From the NCBI GenBank assembly GCA_003151895.1, contig PLYX01000016.1, positions 8,895-20,402 on the forward strand: 11,508 nucleotides of DNA, in the 5' to 3' direction. This document shows, in pieces, positions 1 through 6,413 of this stretch (its first letter is position 1; each line of letters opens with the position of its first letter). Under the pieces are notes generated by a model. The model was given only the letters and a program-made list of their open reading frames with translations. It was not told the origin of the DNA and ran no database searches. This DNA is from Solirubrobacterales bacterium. GTDB lineage: Bacteria > Actinomycetota > Thermoleophilia > Solirubrobacterales > Solirubrobacteraceae. The position numbers and the translations under genes were made by a program.

Positions 1-1
1 C

Positions 2-304
2 AAGGACTACGTGGAGGCGATGTGGTTGATGCTGCAGCGCGACGAGCCCGAGGACTACGTGATCGCCACCGGCGAGTCGCACTCGGTGCGCGAATGCTGT
101 GAGGTGGCCTTCGACGAGGCCGGGATCGGCGATTTCGAGCAGTACGTGACGATCGACCCGGCGTTCGTGCGGCCCGCCGAGGTCGACCACCTGATCGGCA
201 ACCCCGCGAAGGCGGAGCGGGATCTCGGCTGGAAGCCGCAGACGAGCTTCGAGGAGCTGATCCGCCTGATGACGCGCTCCGACATCGATCTGCTCGCGAG
301 CTGA
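2..304 (+). CDS. gmd: GDP-mannose 4,6-dehydratase, C-terminal fragment (5' end outside window)
   Basis: Only the last 100 codons are present; the frame is open from base 2 and stops with TGA at 302-304. The fragment matches the substrate-binding end of GDP-D-mannose 4,6-dehydratase, an extended short-chain dehydrogenase that makes GDP-4-keto-6-deoxy-mannose, precursor of GDP-fucose, GDP-rhamnose or GDP-perosamine. Family marks visible are KDYVEAMWLMLQ at the start, DYVIATGE, the RPAEVDHLIGNP block and LGWKP followed by SFEELI. The Rossmann domain and catalytic residues lie upstream and cannot be checked. It is followed 67 bp later by an aminotransferase on the same strand, so the two are probably co-transcribed. 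A second, more divergent family member lies at 3583-4569 on the other strand. Confidence 0.93.
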   Translation, partial: KDYVEAMWLMLQRDEPEDYVIATGESHSVRECCEVAFDEAGIGDFEQYVTIDPAFVRPAEVDHLIGNPAKAERDLGWKPQTSFEELIRLMTRSDIDLLAS

Positions 305-371
305 ACGTCGAGCCGGGTGAGATGACCGCGGCGCCACGATCGCAGCCACACCACGGATAGCGGCGCCGACC

Positions 372-1454
372 GTGAACGTCCCGCTGTTTGACACCTCCAC
401 CGTGCTCGAGCCGCTGCGCGAGGAGCTGCGCGCGGCGGTCGCACGGGTGCTCGACTCCGGCCGCTTCATCCTCGGCCCGCAGGTTGAGGCGTTCGAGCGC
501 GAGATGGCGTCCTACTGCGGCGCGCGGCACGCGGTGGGCGTGGCCAACGGCACCGAGGCGATCACTATCGCGTTGCGCGCGATGGGGGTCGGACCCGGTG
601 ACGAGGTGCTGGTGCCGTCGTTCACGTTCTACGCCTCCGCCGAGGCCATCCCGCCGACCGGCGCCACGCCCGTCTTCTGCGACGTCGACCCGCAGACCTT
701 CTGCATCAACGCGGAAACCGTCGCCGACGCGCTCACGCCACACACGAAGGCCGTGATCGCGGTTCACCTGTTCGGCAACGTGGCGCCCGTCGCCGAGATC
801 GAGGCCCTGGGGGTGCCGGTGCTCGAGGACGCCGCGCAAGCAGCCGGCTCGCGCGCCGCGCACGGCCGTCCCGGCGCGCTCGGCACAGCCGCCACGTTCT
901 CGTTCTTTCCCTCGAAGAACCTCGGCTGCTTCGGCGACGGCGGGATGATCGTCACCGACGACGCGCACCTCGCCGACGAGGCACGCGTGCTGCGCTTCCA
1001 CGGCTCGCGCGACAAGGTGTCCTACGAGCAGCTTGGCTACAACTCGCGCCTGGACGAGCTGCAGGCGGCGATCTTGCGCGTCCAGCTCCCCCACCTCGAC
1101 GACTGGTCGGACGGGCGCCGCCGCGGGGCGGCCCACTACGCCGAGGCAGGACTCGGCGAGCTCGTGACGCTCCCGCGCCCCACCATCGGCGCCTCGCCCG
1201 CATGGCACCTGTATGTCGTGCGCCATCCCGAAGCCGACCGTCTCGCAACTGCGCTCGCCGATGCTGGCATCGGCTGCCGCGCCTACTACCGCACCCCCGT
1301 GCACGAGCAGCCCGCTATGCGCGCTTGGGGTGAGGGTCTGACGCTCCCCGGCACCGAGGAGGCGGCCCGCACGCACCTGGCAATCCCCATCAGCCCGGTG
1401 CTCTCGCGCGAGCAGGCCGAGCAGGTCGTGAGCGCAGTCCGCAGCGCAGTGTGA
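372..1454 (+). CDS. DegT/DnrJ/EryC1/StrS-type (WbpE-like) sugar aminotransferase
   Basis: A 360-residue PLP-dependent enzyme of normal family length that transfers an amino group, usually from glutamate, to a keto sugar nucleotide. Visible marks are VPLFD at the N-terminus, the SGRFILGP segment (29-36), ANGTEAI (58-64), the PLP-contacting LEDAAQA (151-157), the Schiff-base lysine K182 in SFFPSKNLG, GDGG (188-191) and GYNSRLDELQAAIL (222-235). The start is GTG at 372; no clear Shine-Dalgarno precedes it, and translation may depend on the upstream gmd message. Together with the dehydrogenase and acyltransferase that follow on the opposite strand, the likely substrate is a 3-keto UDP-GlcNAc uronate (WbpE role). 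A perosamine-synthase-like role on the GDP-4-keto-6-deoxy-mannose made by the adjacent gmd is a real alternative, and I cannot settle the substrate from sequence. Confidence 0.92.
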   Translation: MNVPLFDTSTVLEPLREELRAAVARVLDSGRFILGPQVEAFEREMASYCGARHAVGVANGTEAITIALRAMGVGPGDEVLVPSFTFYASAEAIPPTGATPVFCDVDPQTFCINAETVADALTPHTKAVIAVHLFGNVAPVAEIEALGVPVLEDAAQAAGSRAAHGRPGALGTAATFSFFPSKNLGCFGDGGMIVTDDAHLADEARVLRFHGSRDKVSYEQLGYNSRLDELQAAILRVQLPHLDDWSDGRRRGAAHYAEAGLGELVTLPRPTIGASPAWHLYVVRHPEADRLATALADAGIGCRAYYRTPVHEQPAMRAWGEGLTLPGTEEAARTHLAIPISPVLSREQAEQVVSAVRSAV

Positions 1455-1499
1455 CCCCTGCCAGCCGACAGCGCCCACCTGACGCTCTCCGGAAACCGC

Positions 1500-2264
1500 C
1501 TAGCGCCAGCGCTCGAGCAGGTCCTGCTCGCCCACCTCGCGCACCACCCGCGCCGGGGCGCCCATCACCACCGCGCGAGCGGGCACGTCGCGCGTCACCA
1601 CCGCCCCGGCGGCCACGAACGCCTCCTCCCCGATCTCCACCCCCGGCGTGAGCACCGTGCCGCCCCCCACACGGCAGGCGCGCCGCAGCGTCGCTCCGCG
1701 CAACGGGGTCTCAGAGTCCCGCCCACCCCCGTGGCGAGCCATCGTGTCGTCGTTCGTCGTGGTGGCCCCCGGTCCCACGAACACGTCGTCCTCGATCACC
1801 GTGAACGCCGTCAGGTACACGTTCGTCTGAACCTTCACACGCGCACCCACCACCACGTCGTTGTCAACCACGCTGCCGCGCCCGATCACCGAGCGAGGGC
1901 CAATACATGAGCGCTCGCGCACGTAGGACTGGTCGCCGAGGATCGACTCCTCTCCGACGCTCGCCCCCGCGAACACCACGGCGCCGGCGCAAACAGTCAC
2001 CCGCTCGCCAATCTCGAGCGCCCCCACATCCCCCTGGGCGGAGGAACCGGGTGCCAGGCGCGGGCGCTTGCCAAGCACCGCGTGGTCCTCGATCACGCAG
2101 CCCTCGCCGATGACCGTCCCAGCGTGCACCACCACGTGAGACCCGATGCTCACACCGTCGCCAATCGCCGCTCCGGCATGCACCACCACATGCGCCCCAA
2201 AGCTCACAGCCGCTCCGATCCCCACGTCCTCGGCGAGGACGAGACCCGGCGCGCGCGCGTTCAC
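1500..2264 (-). CDS. Left-handed beta-helix (hexapeptide-repeat) acyltransferase, WbpD/WlbB-like
   Basis: 254 residues, most of it imperfect hexapeptide repeats of the [LIV]-G-x4 type (for example AAIGDGVSIGSHVVV and VIGEGCVIEDHAVLG), which fold as a left-handed beta-helix and trimerise to bind acyl-CoA. The C-terminal half has marks of sugar N-acetyltransferases of the WbpD kind: DDVFVGPGATTTND, then VGGGTVLTPGVEIG, and the closing AAGAVVTRDVPARAVVMGAPARVV split between two rungs. The expected reaction is acetylation of the 3-amino group of a UDP-2-acetamido-3-amino uronate. The N-terminal helix is longer than in a minimal WbpD, so a LpxA-like split of function cannot be excluded. The GTG start overlaps the TGA of the dehydrogenase by 4 bp (GTGA), pointing to translational coupling. 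Convergent with the aminotransferase, with a 45-bp gap and no obvious terminator. Confidence 0.9.
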   Translation of the reverse strand: MNARAPGLVLAEDVGIGAAVSFGAHVVVHAGAAIGDGVSIGSHVVVHAGTVIGEGCVIEDHAVLGKRPRLAPGSSAQGDVGALEIGERVTVCAGAVVFAGASVGEESILGDQSYVRERSCIGPRSVIGRGSVVDNDVVVGARVKVQTNVYLTAFTVIEDDVFVGPGATTTNDDTMARHGGGRDSETPLRGATLRRACRVGGGTVLTPGVEIGEEAFVAAGAVVTRDVPARAVVMGAPARVVREVGEQDLLERWR

Positions 2265-3511
2265 AGCCGCACCACGTTGCTCGCGTCACTCCCGCGCGTC
2301 ACCCCACGCAGATCGACCACGATCCGGGCGCGTTGGACGATCAGCTTGTGGTCGACACTCGGATGCACAGTCACGATCAGCGCGAGATCGGCCTCGCTCA
2401 GCGCCTCCTGCGCCGACACGCTCTGCAGGCCGAACTCGGGGAGCATAGGCACGTGCGGGTCGTGGTAGCAGAGCTCCGCGCCGAGCCCCCGCAACAGCTC
2501 GACGATCTTCAGCGCCGGCGACTCGCGCACATCGCCCACGCCCGACTTGTAGCTGACGCCGAACACCGCGATCCGCGCGCCCCGCACCGCCAGGCCTGCG
2601 TCGTTGAGCGCGCGCTGCACCTTCGCCACGCAGTGATATGGCATCTGCTGGTTCACCTTGCCCGCCAGCTCGATGAACTCGGTGCTCATGTCGAACTCGC
2701 GCGCCCGCCAGCTCAGGTAGAACGGGTCCACCGGCAGGCAGTGCCCGCCCATCCCCGGCCCCGGCTCGAAGCGCATGAACCCGTACGGCTTGCTCGACGC
2801 CGCCTCCACCACCTCCCAGATGTCGATCCCCATCCGGTCGGTCAGCATCGCCAGCTCGTTCACCAGCGCGATGTTCACCGAGCGGAAGATGTTCTCGAGC
2901 AGCTTCGTCAGCTCCGCCGCCTCGGGACTCGACACGCGCACCACCTTGTCGCACACCAGCCCATACAGCGCCTGAGCGCGATCGGCGCACGCCTCCGTCA
3001 GCCCACCGAGCACCTTCGGGGTGCTGCGCATCGTGAAGTCCGTCCTGCCGGGGTCCACGCGCTCGGGCGAGAACGCCAGGTGGAAGTCGCTCCCCGCCTT
3101 CAGGCCCGACTCCTCCAGCAGCGGCGCCACCCGCTCGCGCGTCGTCCCGGGGTATGTGGTCGACTCGAGCACCACCAGCTGACCCGCTTTCAAGACGCCC
3201 GCGAGCCTGCCCATGCAGTCAACAAGCGGCCCGAGATCCGGCTCGCGGTTGGCGCTCAGCGGCGTGGGCACGCACACGAGCACCCCCTCCACCCCGCCAA
3301 GCTGCTCGTAACTGGTGGTGACGGTCATCCGCTCGAGCACCGCCCGCAACCGTTCGGAGGGAATGTCCTCGATGTAGGATTCCCCCGCCGTCAACTGCTC
3401 GGTCTTGCGCTCCTCGACATCCACCGCCACCACATCGCACCCCTCCTCGGCAAACGCCACCGCAAGCGGCAGCCCGACATAGCCGAGCCCGATGATGCCG
3501 ACGGTCGTCAT
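2261..3511 (-). CDS. UDP-N-acetyl-hexosamine 6-dehydrogenase (WbpA/WecC-type nucleotide sugar dehydrogenase)
   Basis: A 416-residue NAD-dependent UDP-sugar 6-dehydrogenase of normal length, oxidising C6 of a UDP-N-acetylhexosamine to the uronate in two steps. It has the N-terminal Rossmann motif GLGYVGLPLA (8-17), VPTPL (81-85), ESTTYPGTT (116-124), FSPERVDPG (147-155), the catalytic-region lysine K204 in ELTKLLEN, the thiohemiacetal-forming cysteine C258 in GGHCLPVDP, and the C-terminal nucleotide-domain motif YKSGVGDVRESPA (321-333). The REPDLGPL stretch and overall pattern look more like UDP-GlcNAc/UDP-ManNAc dehydrogenases than UDP-glucose dehydrogenases. ATG start at 3511, with no good Shine-Dalgarno but a TAGACT hexamer nine bases upstream. 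The stop overlaps the acyltransferase start, so the two form a biosynthetic pair. Confidence 0.95.
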   Translation of the reverse strand: MTTVGIIGLGYVGLPLAVAFAEEGCDVVAVDVEERKTEQLTAGESYIEDIPSERLRAVLERMTVTTSYEQLGGVEGVLVCVPTPLSANREPDLGPLVDCMGRLAGVLKAGQLVVLESTTYPGTTRERVAPLLEESGLKAGSDFHLAFSPERVDPGRTDFTMRSTPKVLGGLTEACADRAQALYGLVCDKVVRVSSPEAAELTKLLENIFRSVNIALVNELAMLTDRMGIDIWEVVEAASSKPYGFMRFEPGPGMGGHCLPVDPFYLSWRAREFDMSTEFIELAGKVNQQMPYHCVAKVQRALNDAGLAVRGARIAVFGVSYKSGVGDVRESPALKIVELLRGLGAELCYHDPHVPMLPEFGLQSVSAQEALSEADLALIVTVHPSVDHKLIVQRARIVVDLRGVTRGSDASNVVRL

Positions 3512-3520
3512 CTCGCCGGG

Positions 3521-3526
3521 AGTCTA
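3521..3526 (-). promoter_or_regulatory. Candidate -10 element TAGACT, near-leaderless start of the dehydrogenase
   Basis: On the minus strand TAGACT lies exactly 9 nt before the ATG at 3511-3509 and fits the actinobacterial TANNNT -10 consensus. The intervening CCCGGCGAG has no well-spaced Shine-Dalgarno, and no -35 is recognisable. The same hexamer and spacing occur before the gene at 6443. This would give the dehydrogenase and acyltransferase their own promoter inside the minus-strand run. It is inferred from sequence only. Confidence 0.4.
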
Positions 3527-3582
3527 AGGACCGCTCCCGATTGGAGCGTGCCGCTGGGGCCAGGCGACAAGGCGAGAGCCCC

Positions 3583-4569
3583 TTACGCGTGGCCCGCGAC
3601 GGCTTGTAGCGCGCGCAGGTCCGCCTGCACCATGCGCTCCACGAGCTGCTCGAAGCTCACCTGCGGCTCCCACCCCAGCAGCTCGCGCGCCCTGCTCGGA
3701 TCCCCCACGCTCGCGGTCCTCTCGGGCGCGCGCACGAGTTTCGGATCCACCCGCACATAGCGCTCGGCCTGAAGGCCCACGCATGCGAAGGCGGTCTCCG
3801 CGAGCTCTGCCACAGTGCGCCCTACCCCGCTCGCGAACACGTAGTCCCCGGGCTCGTGTTGCTGGAGCGTCAACCACGTCCCGTGCATCACGTCGCCCGC
3901 GAACGACCAGTCGCGCACCGCATCGAGCGCCCCGAGCGTCACCTCCTCGGCGAGCCCCAGCTTGATCTGCGCCGCCGCGCGCGTAATCGTGCGCGTGACG
4001 AACTGGAGTGGGCGGCGCTCGGACTCGTGGTTGAACACGATCCCCGAGCACGCATACAGCCCGTCGCGTGCCCGCATCGCCCCCACGAGCTGGTGCGAGG
4101 CGAGCTTCGCGATCGCATACGGCGACGTCGGGCTGCACGGCGTGCTCTCGCGCTGCGGGCTCTCCGGCGCATCGCCGAACATCGCCCCCGACGCCGCCAC
4201 GAACACGCGCGCCTGCGGATCGCTGTCGCGCACCGCCTCCAGCAGCACCGCCGTCGAGCCGACAATCGCCCGCAGCGTCTCCGCCGGGCGTTCCCACGAA
4301 GCGGGGATGAACGACGGCGAGGCGAGGTGGTAGAGCTCGTGCGGTCGCACCTCCTCCACCGCCCCCCGCAGGCTGCTCGCGTCGAGCAGGTCTCCCTCGA
4401 GCAACGTCAGGCGCTCGCGCAGGTGCTCGGAGCAGCCGAGCTCCCGGTTCCCCCCGCCGCGCACCACCCCGCTCACCTCGTACCCCTTCTCGAGCAGCAA
4501 CTCCGCCAGGAACGACCCGTCCTGGCCGGTGATGCCTGTCATCAGCGCGCGTCTTGCTTGTGTTTCCAC
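3583..4569 (-). CDS. GDP-mannose 4,6-dehydratase-like extended SDR lacking the catalytic Glu
   Basis: 328 residues, close to normal GMD length. The N-terminus is typical of GMD: TGITGQDGS (11-19) carries the GxxGxxG NAD(P) motif, followed by AELLLEKGYEV. Later GMD-specific blocks are FNHES (179-183), FVTRTITRA, KLGL and LGALDAVRDWSFAGD (212-226), and LGWEP with SFEQLV near the end. The catalytic SDR residues present are S127, Y151 and K155 (YAIAK). In E. coli GMD the matching order is Thr132-x-Glu134 and Tyr156-x3-Lys160; here the spacing is identical but the Glu position is A129 (ASGAMFG). The usual RPxEVD block is also altered (RAPERT). It may therefore be a reductase or epimerase acting on the product of the first GMD, or an impaired dehydratase. 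GTG start at 4569; the in-frame ATG at residue 10 would cut into the Rossmann motif. A TAAGCT hexamer lies 6 nt upstream. Confidence 0.87.
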   Translation of the reverse strand: METQARRALMTGITGQDGSFLAELLLEKGYEVSGVVRGGGNRELGCSEHLRERLTLLEGDLLDASSLRGAVEEVRPHELYHLASPSFIPASWERPAETLRAIVGSTAVLLEAVRDSDPQARVFVAASGAMFGDAPESPQRESTPCSPTSPYAIAKLASHQLVGAMRARDGLYACSGIVFNHESERRPLQFVTRTITRAAAQIKLGLAEEVTLGALDAVRDWSFAGDVMHGTWLTLQQHEPGDYVFASGVGRTVAELAETAFACVGLQAERYVRVDPKLVRAPERTASVGDPSRARELLGWEPQVSFEQLVERMVQADLRALQAVAGHA

Positions 4570-4585
4570 GCTCGCAGCTTACGGT

Positions 4586-4597
4586 CTTGCGTACAAG
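4586..4597. promoter_or_regulatory. Short dyad CTTG-CGTA-CAAG in the divergent intergenic region
   Basis: A perfect 4-bp-arm dyad lies between the divergent starts of the GMD-like gene (4569, minus) and the antitoxin (4656, plus). Ribbon-helix-helix antitoxins usually repress their own operon by binding short palindromes near the promoter, so this is a candidate operator. It is short enough to be chance. Confidence 0.2.
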
Positions 4598-4641
4598 TAG
4601 ATGCGGCCCCAGTGACTGCCCACCATAGGTCGGAAGCCTGG

Positions 4642-4647
4642 TAGGAT
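4642..4647 (+). promoter_or_regulatory. Start-deciding signal for the antitoxin: TAGGAT (-10-like) containing AGGA (RBS-like)
   Basis: TAGGAT fits TANNNT and lies 8 nt before the ATG at 4656; the AGGA within it (4643-4646) is 9 nt before the same ATG but only 3 nt before the alternative ATG at 4650. Read either as a leaderless -10 or as a Shine-Dalgarno, it favours 4656 as the start. Confidence 0.4.
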
Positions 4648-4655
4648 CAATGGGT

Positions 4656-4871
4656 ATGAAGGTGAGTGTGAGCCTCCCAGGGGAGGACATAGAGTTCCTG
4701 GACGCATACGCGAACACGCACGCCTACCCGTCACGCTCTGCTGTCGTCCACCAGGCGATCCACGCATTTCGACTTGTCGAACTAAATGAGGCATACCGTG
4801 AAGCATGGGATGAATGGACGGAGAGCGTCGACGCCAAACTTTGGGATACCACCGTCGGCGATGGCCTTTAG
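4656..4871 (+). CDS. Ribbon-helix-helix (CopG/MazE-like) antitoxin
   Basis: A 71-residue protein (73 if the ATG at 4650 is used). The N-terminus MKVSVSLPGEDIEFLDAY is a standard ribbon-helix-helix start: a short beta strand (KVSVSLP) for DNA-groove contact and a first helix. SRSAVVHQAIHAF follows as the second helix. The acidic and tryptophan-containing C-terminal tail (AWDEW, DAKLWD) fits the toxin-neutralising extension of such antitoxins. It should dimerise, bind its own promoter and neutralise the MazF-type toxin encoded next. Its TAG stop shares one base with the toxin's GTG start (TAGTG), typical of coupled toxin-antitoxin pairs. I counted about 57% GC over 4651-4870, well below the roughly 70% of neighbouring sugar genes, which suggests separate acquisition. 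Confidence 0.88.
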   Translation: MKVSVSLPGEDIEFLDAYANTHAYPSRSAVVHQAIHAFRLVELNEAYREAWDEWTESVDAKLWDTTVGDGL

Positions 4872-5218
4872 TGCAGCGTGGGCAAGTACGCATGGTGGAC
4901 TTTGAGCCCACTCGCGGCGCAGAGGCAAACAAGCGCCGACCGGCGATCATCGTGAGTAACGATGCGGCAAACAGCGCCGCTGCACGGCTCGGGCGCGGAG
5001 TGCTGACGGTCGTGCCGGTCACCTCAAACGTCAAGCGCGTATACCCGTTCCAAGTGCTGCTCCCCTCCGGCACGGGCGGGCTGCCGCACGACTCCAAGGC
5101 CCAGGCCGAGCAGGTCCGCTCGGTCGACGCCGAGCGCGTCGGAGCGCTACTCGGCAAGCTGCCGGCACAGCTCATGGCGTCACTCGAAGACGCCCTTCGC
5201 CTGCACATGGTCCTGTAG
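4871..5218 (+). CDS. mazF: MazF/PemK-family endoribonuclease toxin
   Basis: 115 residues, normal for MazF. Marks are QRGQVRMVDFEPTRGAE at the N-terminus (family pattern RGEiwlvdldPtrGsE), KRRPAIIVSND with the conserved Arg-Pro (R23-P24), VVPVTSN with T51, and AEQVRSVDAERV (79-90, QxRxxD). In characterised MazF proteins the Arg and Thr/Ser at these sites form the catalytic centre that cleaves single-stranded RNA at short motifs. The open frame extends upstream to an ATG at 4814, but that stretch lies inside the antitoxin and has no MazF similarity. GTG at 4871 gives the expected N-terminus and a 1-base overlap with the antitoxin stop. The stop is separated from the opposing glycosyltransferase stop by a single base. 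All expected motifs are present, so the toxin looks intact. Confidence 0.92.
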   Translation: MQRGQVRMVDFEPTRGAEANKRRPAIIVSNDAANSAAARLGRGVLTVVPVTSNVKRVYPFQVLLPSGTGGLPHDSKAQAEQVRSVDAERVGALLGKLPAQLMASLEDALRLHMVL

Positions 5219-5219
5219 A

Positions 5220-6413
5220 TCAGCTGTCAACGCGATACACCCGCGCCAGCCCCTCCGCCACCACCTCCGGCGCGCACAGCTCGCGGACCCGTGCCCGCCC
5301 GCGCTCCCCGGCGGCCCCATCACGCCACCGTCGTCCGATCGCCTCCGCGAGCGCGGTGGCGTCGCCCGGATCGACGAGCCCCGGCCCCTCCACCAGCTCC
5401 GGCAACGCCCCGATGCGACTCGCCACCACCGGCACGCCGGCGGCCATCGCCTCAGCCGCCGACATCCCGAACGTCTCCGCCGAGCGCGACGGGACGAGCG
5501 CGAGCGCCGCGGCGACACGCAGGCGGTCGAGCTCACCGTTCTCCACGCGCCCTACGAACCGCACGTCCCCGTCCGCCGCACGGGCACGCAGCGCATCAAG
5601 CTCGGGGCCATCGCCGGCGATCACCAGCGGCACACCCGCCATCCGGCAAGCGTCGATCGCAACGTCGATCCCCTTCTCCGGCGCGAGCCGCGAGACGACG
5701 AGGGCGTAGGTCCCGATCGCCGGACCGGTCGGGCGTGCGCCGCGCGTGGCAACGGTAGCGCCCGGTCCCGGGCCATCGCCGTCCCTGTCGCCATCACTGC
5801 CGCCCTGGCCTTCCCCCGGCACCCCCACCGGCGGCGCGAGCACGTGCACCCGCTCCCAGTCCAGCGGCGCCCCGATCTCCCGCAGCCGCTCGCGCGCGAA
5901 CACGCTGGGGACGATCACAGCGTCGGCCTGGCCGGCCAGGCGCCGCTGCCACACCGCGAGCGAGGCGCCGTACGCCAGCGCCTCCGTGCGGCTGCCGCGG
6001 CAGTTGCGGATCACGCCCGGAAGCGTGTTGCGCCCGTGACAGCGGGTGCATTCCTGCCCGGCCGTGAAGCACACGCCCGTGGCACAGACGAGACGGTACT
6101 GGTGCAGATGGAGCACCACGCGTGCCCCCTCCGCGCGAGCGGCCGCGAGCGAGCGCCAGCCGAACAGCGGGTTGAGGTTGTGGGCATGCACGACTCGCGC
6201 TCCCGTCATCCGCACGGCCTTGGCGACGTCGCGTGGCGCGAGCCCGCCGCGCAACAGCCCGCCGGCCGCGCGCGCGCCGCCGAGCCCGGCGGAGTCGCGT
6301 GCCAGCAGCTCCGCCGGCTCCCCGAGACGGTCGCGCACGAGCTTGAGCAGCTCGTCGACCACGCGCTCCTCGCCGCCCGTCGTGCGATAGCGGTTGTGCA
6401 GGAACAGAACCAT
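5220..6413 (-). CDS. GT4-family (GT-B) glycosyltransferase with Cys cluster
   Basis: 397 residues, cytoplasmic or peripheral, expected to transfer a sugar from a nucleotide donor to a lipid-linked glycan. N-terminal acceptor domain: FLHNRYRTTGGEERV (4-18), VHAHNLNPLFG (75-85), HLHQYRLVC (102-110). C-terminal donor domain: SRLAPEKGID (241-250), IAGDGPELD (265-273), FVGRV (286-290) and the EX7E motif E313 to E321 in AETFGMSAAEA. Five cysteines (C110, C115, C122, C125, C138) cluster in the first domain, an arrangement I associate with a subset of GT4 enzymes. Between the domains, residues 197-232 form a Gly/Asp/Pro-rich insert (GSDGDRDGDGPGPG), probably a flexible linker. ATG start at 6413 with GGAG five bases upstream. 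The natural-looking C-terminus shows no sign of truncation by the adjoining toxin gene. Donor and linkage cannot be told. Confidence 0.92.
   Translation of the reverse strand: MVLFLHNRYRTTGGEERVVDELLKLVRDRLGEPAELLARDSAGLGGARAAGGLLRGGLAPRDVAKAVRMTGARVVHAHNLNPLFGWRSLAAARAEGARVVLHLHQYRLVCATGVCFTAGQECTRCHGRNTLPGVIRNCRGSRTEALAYGASLAVWQRRLAGQADAVIVPSVFARERLREIGAPLDWERVHVLAPPVGVPGEGQGGSDGDRDGDGPGPGATVATRGARPTGPAIGTYALVVSRLAPEKGIDVAIDACRMAGVPLVIAGDGPELDALRARAADGDVRFVGRVENGELDRLRVAAALALVPSRSAETFGMSAAEAMAAGVPVVASRIGALPELVEGPGLVDPGDATALAEAIGRRWRDGAAGERGRARVRELCAPEVVAEGLARVYRVDS

Noticed and set aside
329..368. Pair of CGGCGCC/GGCGCCG repeats before the aminotransferase as a regulatory hairpin
   Set aside because: Only seven bases each, self-palindromic and 26 bases apart; expected by chance at this GC content.
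3532..3548. Inverted repeat CGCTCC-CGATT-GGAGCG between two minus-strand genes, as a possible terminator
   Set aside because: A 6-bp stem with no following T-run on the minus strand. Such stems are common in GC-rich DNA, and it may simply lie upstream of the 3511 promoter.
2333..3760. Long plus-strand open frame (475 codons) opposite the dehydrogenase
   Set aside because: It lies antisense to a gene with complete family motifs, is rich in His/Arg/Pro from reversed GC-rich codons, and has no recognisable domain.
3856..4644. 262-codon plus-strand frame opposite the GMD-like gene
   Set aside because: Antisense shadow of a well-supported gene, with Arg-rich composition and no domain.
3524..4717. 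397-codon minus-strand frame overlapping the GMD-like gene
   Set aside because: Most of it is the GMD-like gene read out of frame, Arg/Gly/Ala-rich with no motifs; it also crosses the antitoxin start region.
4579..5208. 209-codon minus-strand frame opposite the toxin-antitoxin pair
   Set aside because: The plus-strand pair has clear ribbon-helix-helix and MazF motifs; this frame is Ser/Arg-rich and shows nothing recognisable.
5200..5240. Truncation of the GT4 gene by the toxin insertion
   Set aside because: The GT4 product has normal length and a natural-looking final helix after its EX7E motif, so nothing appears to be missing.
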